Position numbers and translations under genes: made by a program. Positions 56,755-64,000 of a stretch of DNA of 64,000 nt are shown in pieces. Source of the DNA: Oscarella lobularis (taxonomy: Eukaryota; Porifera; Homoscleromorpha; Homosclerophorida; Oscarellidae); assembly GCF_947507565.1 (NCBI RefSeq), contig NC_089191.1:2081240-2145239 (forward strand). The letters run 5' to 3'. The notes beneath the pieces are model-generated. The model was not told the DNA's origin. It did not search any database and saw only the letters and a list, made by a program, of their open reading frames with translations. Within the stretch, counting starts at the first letter, position 1. The number at the start of each line of letters is the position of its first letter.

Positions 56755-57498
56755 ATGGCAGCATTCGCCTCTATACTCGCTTTTCTGACCATTCTCGGTC
56801 CCCTCGTCGTCAAGGGCAACGTCCCCTGCACAACATGCGACGACTGTCCAACAACCGTTATAAACGTTCCAGCATTTCAACAAACCGAGTTCAAAACGAC
56901 TTGCAATGACGAAAGTAGTCTTATCACACCAACGGTGTCCTCGGTTCGCGTCGCCAGTACGGGCGCATCGAAGGGCGAATTCAAACTGGCCGTTATGGAC
57001 GAGACAAACTACGGCCTCTATACGGAGAGTGCACCGTTTTACAGCTTCGAAATCCTAGGAACAGGGTTAGGAAACGCAGACCCGTCGTACACGTGTTTCG
57101 ATAGCGGTCGCATTACCTATCGTGTCACGACAAGTAAGAGCGTATATGCCGTCGTTTCGTGTCTGTCGCCTGTGACTTGTCAAATCCAGTACAAGATAGA
57201 TATTTGTCCCTGTGCCACTGTCAACTGCGGTGATAATGGAAAATGCACGGGGAACGGAAGGTGCGTTTGCTCCGCGGGCTTTAATGGGCCAGTGTGCCAG
57301 TATAAGAATGCATTGGCAACTAAGGCGCCGGGGAATTCTACTCCGGTCGGTAGTAAGAGCAGTGGAGGGAGTAACATTGGGTTGATTATTGGGCTTGTTG
57401 TCGCTGGCATTATCGTGGTTGCTATTGTTGTTGTTGTTGTTGTCGTGGTTATATACAAGCGCAAAACGAGTGGCAATCAAACCCTTGTCAATGAATGA
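56755..57498 (+). CDS. Single-pass membrane protein with one EGF module
   Basis: A single exon of 247 codons. The ATG at 56755 gives a signal peptide (MAAFASILAFLTILGPLVVKG); an upstream GTG in frame is not needed. The ectodomain of about 140 residues has an unusual cysteine pattern (VPCTTCDDCPTT; later CPCATVNCGDNG) and beta-rich character, followed by one EGF module (CGDNGKCTGNGRCVCSAGF), a Ser/Gly/Pro stalk, a transmembrane helix made largely of valine and isoleucine (IVVAIVVVVVVVVI), and a short basic tail (YKRKTSGNQTLVNE). A TATATA box lies near 56659, about 95 bp upstream. It is probably a cell-surface adhesion or receptor protein; the N-terminal domain is unrecognised. Confidence 0.75.
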   Translation: MAAFASILAFLTILGPLVVKGNVPCTTCDDCPTTVINVPAFQQTEFKTTCNDESSLITPTVSSVRVASTGASKGEFKLAVMDETNYGLYTESAPFYSFEILGTGLGNADPSYTCFDSGRITYRVTTSKSVYAVVSCLSPVTCQIQYKIDICPCATVNCGDNGKCTGNGRCVCSAGFNGPVCQYKNALATKAPGNSTPVGSKSSGGSNIGLIIGLVVAGIIVVAIVVVVVVVVIYKRKTSGNQTLVNE

Positions 57499-57835
57499 AG
57501 TTCCTATTGGCTAAGCATTTTCGGTTAACTGTCGGCCCAAGATCTGGGCATTTTGTATTTCTTTTCATACTTTTTATCGTGCGTCGCATAACGAGAGCAC
57601 TTCTTGTTAGCTCGTACAATGTTTAATAGCAAATCATACCAAAGTCTTTTAAAATTGCTTACAACCGCTGTTCTTCAGTCAGAATGATTTAGTCCGCCCT
57701 AAAACGTCCGCGCCTTGTGGGAGCCGTACATTCACGCGGCTCCCCATGGCGGCTCACCCGATGTCACGAGATTTTGTTGACCAAGTCACGGACACAATCT
57801 CGCGTCACCAAGGAACTTTCTGTTTACCGTTCAAC

Positions 57836-58657
57836 ATGCAACTGCAATTGCTCTTCGTTTTCCTCTGCGTCGCCGGTTCACAGGCCACGTCTCGCTTCAT
57901 AAAGTGGTCTGGCTACACGTGGTCGGCCAAAGACTTTGCATATCATCTCTTTCACCCTGGCCCCTGCCTCTACTCATCTGACTACTACCACGTCCACGTC
58001 GATTCTTCCGACCGCCTTCATCTTAAAGTATCCAACACAACGAATGGCAGATGGACGTGCTCCGAAGTCGTTCTAACCGAGTCACTTGGCTACGGCACCT
58101 ACACTTTTGACGTCACGCTGGACCCCTACATGCTTGATCCGAACGTCATCGTCGGTATGTTCACCTATGCTTACCACAACGACAGTTTTAATAGTCGTGA
58201 ATTGGACATCAATATGGGACGCTGGGGAAATCCCGATGCTGTAGACAACGCCCAGTACGTCGTTCAGCCCTATAACAATCCCAACAACCAAAAACCGTTT
58301 GCTACTCCACAAGGAATAAGCAATATTAGCTACTCCTTCAAATGGGCGCCCAATGAAGTCAGCTTCCTCACCACCTGGTCGGGCGGCATGCATTCGTGGA
58401 AGTTCAACGACAGCGGCGAAGTTCCGCCGCCCGGCGACGAATCGGCTAGCATTAATTTTTGGATCTTTAACGCAAAGCCACCTACCGGCGAACAAGAGTT
58501 GATTGTTAGAAAGTTTACTCATGAGCCCTTGTTCAAGCCACCCACTCAGCCTCCACAGCCCTCTCAGTTCGCATGTGTTGGGGGAAGAGGAACGGCTTTT
58601 GCTGTTCGCTTTTCGCTTTTCTCTTTTATAATTGCCTTCCTGTGTCTTGGCTACTAA
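57836..58657 (+). CDS. GH16-like (concanavalin A-like fold) secreted or GPI-anchored protein, catalytic acid/base missing
   Basis: A single exon; the ATG at 57836 gives a signal peptide (MQLQLLFVFLCVAGSQA), while an upstream in-frame ATG at 57746 would bury it. The body of ~215 residues looks like glycoside hydrolase family 16: an early SGYTWSAKDF, LGYGTYTFDVTL, then the active-site strand RELDINMGRWGN, and later SYSFKWAPNEVSF. GH16 enzymes carry ExDxE or ExDxxE there; here the nucleophile Glu and Asp remain, but the acid/base Glu is Asn/Met, so hydrolysis is unlikely and glycan binding more plausible. The C-terminus has a proline-rich linker and a hydrophobic tail (FSLFSFIIAFLCLGY) suited to GPI attachment. 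Intronless, like its neighbour at 56.7 kb. Horizontal origin is possible but unproven. Confidence 0.75.
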   Translation: MQLQLLFVFLCVAGSQATSRFIKWSGYTWSAKDFAYHLFHPGPCLYSSDYYHVHVDSSDRLHLKVSNTTNGRWTCSEVVLTESLGYGTYTFDVTLDPYMLDPNVIVGMFTYAYHNDSFNSRELDINMGRWGNPDAVDNAQYVVQPYNNPNNQKPFATPQGISNISYSFKWAPNEVSFLTTWSGGMHSWKFNDSGEVPPPGDESASINFWIFNAKPPTGEQELIVRKFTHEPLFKPPTQPPQPSQFACVGGRGTAFAVRFSLFSFIIAFLCLGY

Positions 58658-58849
58658 GCCAAAGTAATCTCTGTGGTTGACTATAACTGTCTGAAAAAGT
58701 GCAGTTTCCAGTAGATGAAGGGTTTTGTTGTGGGTCTTCTGCTCTGCGTCAGGTGTCTGCATTTTTTGTAGCTGTGCTTTTTCTACTGACCGTTCGTGCG
58801 ATGTCGTAGCAATAATCAGTAATATTGATAGGCTGATTATATACATGTA

Positions 58850-59350
58850 TACTTTGCGCCTTTATCCGGGTAATGATCCAAGGAAAGTGGGCCTTTTGAC
58901 TGAATGTTTGTGCAAGAGCCATTTCGGCTATAGTGGGATGCTTTTCGAAGCAGTTTCTCTAGACTCCATCGTCTTGAGGAGAAGATGAGGCTCCCTAAGG
59001 TGTCCCACAACAGATTTCGAGCATTTCGGCGTCTATCGTTAGGCTCGAGGCGCGAGTTCACTATTCTTTCTTTACAGTACATTCTAGGTCTACACTTAGA
59101 CAGAGGATTTGACACGTCTCAGTGGTTCTCTATCGCCTAAGAGGCGAATTTATACTTCGTCCTTTCGAAGCTCGTCTCTCGATCCTCCGTCCTTAGTCGA
59201 ATTCTTCTCTCCGGTACTCGAAGAAAAGCGAAAAGGTTGGTCTCTAAATAGTTGGAATTTTGCCAGCGCGCGATCGACAACGGCCGCAGCGAGCAAAAAT
59301 CCCGTGGCCCTAGTGATGCAGAACCCCCAGAGGGGACCTCACCCGTTGTA
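58850..59350 (+). repeat. 500 bp dispersed repeat, forward copy
   Basis: From TTTATCCGGGTAATGATCC to GAGGGGACCTCACCCGTTG. More diverged than the 55.9 kb copy. Confidence 0.65.
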
Positions 59351-59697
59351 ACTATGTGCGTTCCAATGAGCTATCATGCCTTTGTATTTCAAAATGATTT
59401 TTAACGGTGTGCAACAGAGGTTTCCGGTTATTATTTTACCTAGCTTCAGTACAGAACATGTAAGTCATGAGTTAGTCGTAAAGTTCACGTGCAAAATCAT
59501 GAGATTTGGCTCTATCTCAAAAAAATTTTTGTTTTATATAAGCGTCACAATCTTTCCTGTAAGGGAGAATGCTGTCAGAGCGACAACAATGATTTTCTAA
59601 TGTGTAAGGAAAACGAGCCAAACGTTTACAGTAATTCGTAAATAATGTAGGAGCACTAAAACAAAATGGAGCATGCACAAACAAAAGATTTCTCTCT

Positions 59698-61473
59698 TTA
59701 GCACATATTGAAAGTCAGTCGTCTGTCAATTGCCGCGACTCCACATCTCGAGCGCTTCTTCATGAGACGAGGACCTTCGACATACTGCGCTACTTCAGTA
59801 CTCATATCATACCAAAAGAATGTTTGCACGTCGAAAGCTTCGTGCCAATCGCCTCGCATCACGCCACCGACGCTATATATCTTTTCGTTAGAAAGACAGT
59901 AAGTGTTGCTATGGAACCGACGAAAAGTATCGAGAAAAGGAGGACAATCCTTAACATTGTAACGAGTCAGTTAACCGTTACGTACGTCGAGCGTTAAGTG
60001 TTCAAAAGGCTTCGTGTAGGGCCACGATAAAATTTCTCGACGTAAATGCAGACAATTACGGTCTGCGCACAGAAATCGAAACATGAAATTGTCGTCGTAG
60101 CCTTGAGTACAGAAGGGAACGTCTAGCCAACGATCTACAACGGGATCGTACTTGAAAACATCCAAGTTGTCTCCTACCAAACCTTTCACGTTAGAACCAA
60201 GAACATAGATATGATCATTTGATACGATTGTTCCTTCAACTGTAATAGGCTTCGATATCGATTGGAGAGTTGTCCAACTATTCGTCGCCGAATTGTACAG
60301 TTCGCACAGCGTTTCGTCATACTTGCCTATATTTGATCCCATTGCGTAGATTCGATTCTCGTAGACAACAAATCCTTCACCAGTTCGACTGACTTGCATC
60401 ATGGGAGAGACATCTCTCATCCAAGAGCCCTCTCTCGAATCATATCGCTCTACGGAACAATTACGCCAGCCTCCAATAGCATAGACGCTGTCGCCGAGGC
60501 TGACAACGTCAGGACTATATCGCGCTTCATTCAACGAAGGAAACTCTTTCCAGACGTTTGATAGATGATCGTAATATTCGGCTGTCTTCGTTGCTGTCAC
60601 GTCGTTTCGGAAGAAATCTTTCGACTCGGTACTCACGACTCCGCCAACTGCCAATAGAAGTTTGTTTCCAAGACGACGAGTCGGTCGCGGTTCACTTGAC
60701 TTCTTAAGTACGAGACTGCGATAAGACTCGTTGGCAGAAACAACGGGATGTGATAGAACAAATTCCCGTTCTGCAATAAGAGGAAATCGAACGACTTTTG
60801 AAAGTTCTTCAAAATGTGAATTCCGATTTTTCTCGTCGTATCGAATCCACTGCATGACGACGTCCCACACGTCTTCCTCTCGACTCACAGCCAATTCATC
60901 CAAGGCTAACAATCGAGAGACGACTTCGAGCGAAAGACGTCGAAATTCATCCGTCTTCACCAATTCAACGATATGAAAAGCAGCAAGTCGAAGAGCAACT
61001 GATAGCAACTTCTCGCAATTGTACTCATAAGCGAACGCGTCATCCATGTAAGACAATTCGATTCGTTCACTTGCTTAGCCAATCCGTTGCAGCAATAGTC
61101 GACGACATCCTCAAACAGCAGACGATCAGCAGTAAAGAAAAGAGTGACGTCATTATCGGAAGTGATTAAAATTTTTCCCGTATATGCGAAATCGACGAAG
61201 GCCCTCCACGGAGGCCGAATCGACGTCGCGAAGGTGAATACACTTCTTCGAGCTTTCGTGCATATTGATTGTAAACATTGTACGGAAATAAGCGCTCGCA
61301 GAAGCAAGCACGAGTCGATGAGCGGGAATTTCGACGCCGTCGTCGAGAACTAAGACTACGTCGATGAATTTCTTCTCCAAACGATGAACTTGAGCGGAAC
61401 GCAGCAATTCGGACGATTGTTCCGCCTTAGAAAAGGAGAGTTCGTAAGTTATTGGCCTCGTGGAGGAATCCAT
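59698..61473 (-). CDS. BTB-BACK-Kelch (KLHL-type) protein with two offsetting frameshifts
   Basis: Exons (complement): 59986-61473 and 59698-59949, separated by a 36 bp GTACGT..AAG intron that restores the last Kelch blade (KIYSVGGVMRGDW). The start at 61473 (MDSSTRPITYELSF) is followed by a BTB domain (FIDVVLVLDDGVEIPAHRLV, ASASAYFRTMF), BACK, and about five to six Kelch blades (LLLAVGGVVS, SVYAIGGWRN, RIYAMGSNIG, HIYVLGSNVK). Family members act as substrate adaptors for Cullin-3 ubiquitin ligases. As assembled, an extra G in a GGG run near 61202 and a missing base near 61072 put the ~130 bp between them, the end of BTB and start of BACK, in a different frame with an intervening stop; the outer parts share one frame. 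Either sequence errors or a recent pseudogene. Confidence 0.75.
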
Positions 61474-64000
61474 GCGCTCGGGTACTTCACGTGACTGTTC
61501 GTGCGTGAGCGATCCCGTATAAGGACGCGCAAGCCACGCGGTCCGTTGTGTCGTGAAGTGCACATGTATGGTTTCGGGTTGCGAGAGGCGAAGCGATTTG
61601 AGTATTTTAATAATGCGACTGTTAAAGAGGTTCGGAATTCGCACGATTTTTCTGCTGAAGCGTTGTTTTTTACCGGCTATGCTGATGGTAGGCATGATAG
61701 TTCTCTCGTCGATTTGTCGTGTGAGGGATATGGCAAATTGATTATTCACGGAACGTCTCTTCTATAGAAACTACCACTAGCCCTCAGTAGTTTCTTGGGA
61801 ATATTCAATTTACGTAATCGTAAACTAATTGGCAAGGCTTTCGCTATGAGCAATGCTATATGTGTTGCAATGTGCATCTTTGCTTTGAAAGATGTTCATG
61901 TAGACTGTTGTCTAAGTGTGTGAATGAAACAGATACATTGGTTGATTGCATTCCAGGTGCTGACATATAATAATAGAGTGATAGATACTGAAGCGTGATT
62001 TTTTAGTAAAATAACACTGCAATTTTCCCCAGAAGTAAAGCATACATGTACCAGAGAATCATCAGAAAATAATAATAGCAGCTAGTAGGAACAACACCGT
62101 AAAAATCGTCTGGTATCATAATCATTTGCATTCTCTTTTACAATTACGCTATGCCAAAGAATGAGCCGTACACGTACGTCTTTTCCTTTCAAGCGCTGAA
62201 CCGCCTACCTCACGTGCGGCGCATGTTTTCGCGCGCCAAACGTGCAGCACGTGATTGTCCGGAACCTTTCGTGACATCAATGACACGTGTCAAACTACCG
62301 TAAAGATAGTTCGGAGCAGCACGGCGACGAAACGGCTCTAGGGAAACCCGCTCCGGCTGAATTTATCGCTGCTGGCTTTAGTTTAATCTCTCACTGCAGT
62401 CTCTACCCGATCGCGAAGGGAAAAACTCGCTTCTACGTCGTACGAGTCTTCTTCGATGCTCAATCGTTCTGCTTTCCTTCGTCAATGGTAAGCCGATCGA
62501 TTAATTTCCGCAGATAGTCGCTGCCGGTCGTCTATTTTTCTCCAGTTCGCCGCACGAAGACTCGACATGACACGCGAAGATGGCGGCGTTGCGGGGGCGT
62601 GACGCGGCGTGCTTTCGCGTTTCGCTATAGCGTCTCTTCTTAGGCTTCGAGGACGTTTTTTTGGACGATCGAGGCTCTTCGGATCTGTTTCGCTTGCAAA
62701 AACGACTTCGCGTGAGTGGGGGCCCCTTTTCTTCGACCACGAATTCTCATTGGTTTAGGCTCTAACGTTTTTCTCCTTAGGCAAATGTTCCTCGCTTGCG
62801 CTTTCTGTGTCCGCATTTGCAGCTAGAAGCCGTATCATGCACGTTTTCGCTAATTCCTTTTGTTTTTAGCACTTGCGAAGGCGCCCTTTCAAAAGTAAAC
62901 AACTCTTTGAAGCATTAGGGTTCGGTTGCTCTCACGTCGCAAAGGAATCGTGCTGCTTTAGTGAGTGGGGCCCCTTTCAAGGAACATTCAAAAGATGAGG
63001 CGAAGTTAATTTTTCTCGATCCTAACGTTTGTTTCTTTAGGTATAGATTTTTAATCGTGAACGGTCCAATTTTTCAATGCTGGGCATTGTCAAACGCTGG
63101 TGGTATGACTCTTTTTATTTATTTATTGCCATTTTTCTTAAAAGACTTCGTTTTATTTAGGTGTACTTAGGTACCTGTTTTTGTTTAATCAATCTTTTAT
63201 TTCAACCTAGGTTCTTCACGTAATTAATTAATTAATGGTGCGAATTTCTTCAATGCTGGGCGTGGTCAAACGCCGGTGGTATGGCTCGTTTATATTTATT
63301 TATTGGCATTTTTTAGACTTGTTTGATATAGGTGTACCTACGTACTTGTCATTCTATAATTAATTTGTTATTAATCTTTTATTTCATTGTAGGTTCTTCG
63401 TGTATTTTCACTTCATTTTTCTTCATCATTTACACGTCATCTTCTTACACTTCAACTTCACCTAATCTTCACCTCGTCAATCATCTTACTTTAGGCATCT
63501 ATAGAGAAATGAGAGGCAGTTAGGGTAGAGGATTATTAAATAGGGTAATTAATTAGGTAATTAATTAATTTAATTAATTAATTAGATAGATAATTTAAAT
63601 AGAATTTTTTATTCATTTTACTAATTTTATTTTTCTTGCAGGCGTCCTGATGAAGATCGTCGCCTCAACGGAAGACGACATTCAAATAAAGGTTTCTGTA
63701 TTAATCGATGTCTTTTTTGCGTACTTCTTCTCTCTTTAGGGGGCCTAGGTGCGGACGGGATTGTGCTACGCCCATTGAAGACGTCTTATGTGGTACCTGT
63801 ATATTTTCCTTGCGTTTTCTTTTGCTTTCTTTTTTTTAGATTTAGGGCGGATGCAAGACGGGAAGGCAAGAGGACGACGTTGACGTAAGTGAGGGACGAA
63901 GATTAAGGTATCTGTATGTAGTGCTTCCATTTTCACTTGCTGGCTTTTTTGAATAGATGATGCTGACTTGAAGGGGACGAAGACGAAGAAGAAGCAGACG
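61474..64000. other. Unassigned 3' end of the window
   Basis: 61474-62280 is AT-rich with no gene. From 62290 a CpG-rich stretch with AAGATGGCGGCG (near 62577) and several GT..TTTAG pairs suggests the 5' end of a plus-strand transcript that continues beyond the window. Two GTGAGTGGGGCCCCTTT motifs (62711 and 62959) are part of it. No family is recognisable in any frame. Low-complexity TTAATTAATT runs lie at 63540-63600. Confidence 0.3.
63050..63350 (+). repeat. Tandem duplication of about 180 bp
   Basis: The block CAATGCTGGGC.TTGTCAAACGC.GGTGGTATG...TTTATTTATTG.CATTTTT followed by AGGTGTAC.TA.GTAC occurs at 63070-63175 and again at 63250-63345, with AT-rich spacers. Confidence 0.6.

Noticed and set aside
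57067-57480. 137-codon minus-strand frame opposite the EGF membrane protein
   Set aside because: Asn/Asp-rich translation is the complement of the polyvaline helix; the plus frame has signal peptide, EGF and TM.
58082-58846. 254-codon minus-strand frame opposite the GH16-like gene
   Set aside because: It has no domain signal and overlaps a plus-strand frame with signal peptide, fold motifs and C-terminal anchor.
62287-62517. 76-codon frame in the CpG-rich 3' region
   Set aside because: It has no ATG start in frame, crosses a GTAAGC donor-like site and shows no family; possibly untranslated exon sequence.

Overview
This is a nuclear window from an animal with a compact genome. Almost every intron I can delimit is 36-60 bp with GT..AG ends, usually a T-rich TTTTAG or TTGCAG acceptor and often phase 1. 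The gene content is metazoan: receptor tyrosine kinase, SRCR, C-type lectin (CTLD), EGF, TSP1, Kazal, BTB-Kelch and SMYD proteins. A marine sponge or similar early-branching invertebrate fits best, but this is inference from gene style and no marker gene settles it. No rRNA, confident tRNA, transposase or reverse transcriptase was seen.

Layout. 1-13.9 kb: a 1.3 kb dispersed duplication, a head-to-head pair of secreted EGF/sushi/GCC2_GCC3 genes (2735-4735 minus, 6587-8536 plus), a small secreted protein between them, a tyrosine-kinase relic and pieces of a membrane protein. 13.9-17.1 kb: a small membrane or secreted protein, a broken SMYD first-exon copy and a nonsense-mutated third EGF/GCC2 copy with a palindromic mobile element in its intron. 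17.5-30.1 kb: a tail-to-tail pair of receptor tyrosine kinases with a lectin/scavenger-type ectodomain. The plus copy is intact over 17 exons apart from an unidentified first exon; the minus copy is a frameshifted, 5'-truncated relic. 30.7-36.2 kb: an 8-exon Kelch/coiled-coil gene and a 13-exon SMYD methyltransferase gene, both reconstructed in full. 38.1-53.2 kb: a second family with a truncated copy, a 22-exon secreted gene (lectin-like, Kazal, EGF array) and a divergent plus-strand relative (TSP1, EGF array) in which one EGF exon and its intron were amplified to ten tandem 163 bp units. 53-64 kb: a 1.2 kb foldback element, two single-exon surface proteins (EGF-TM and GH16-like), a BTB-BACK-Kelch gene with two offsetting frameshifts, and a largely unassigned 3' end.

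The window reads as a duplication-prone cluster of secreted and surface recognition proteins. Three separate families sit as inverted pairs, and a family of about 500 bp repeats (nine copies or fragments) punctuates it. One such repeat sits exactly where the second kinase gene loses its 5' end.
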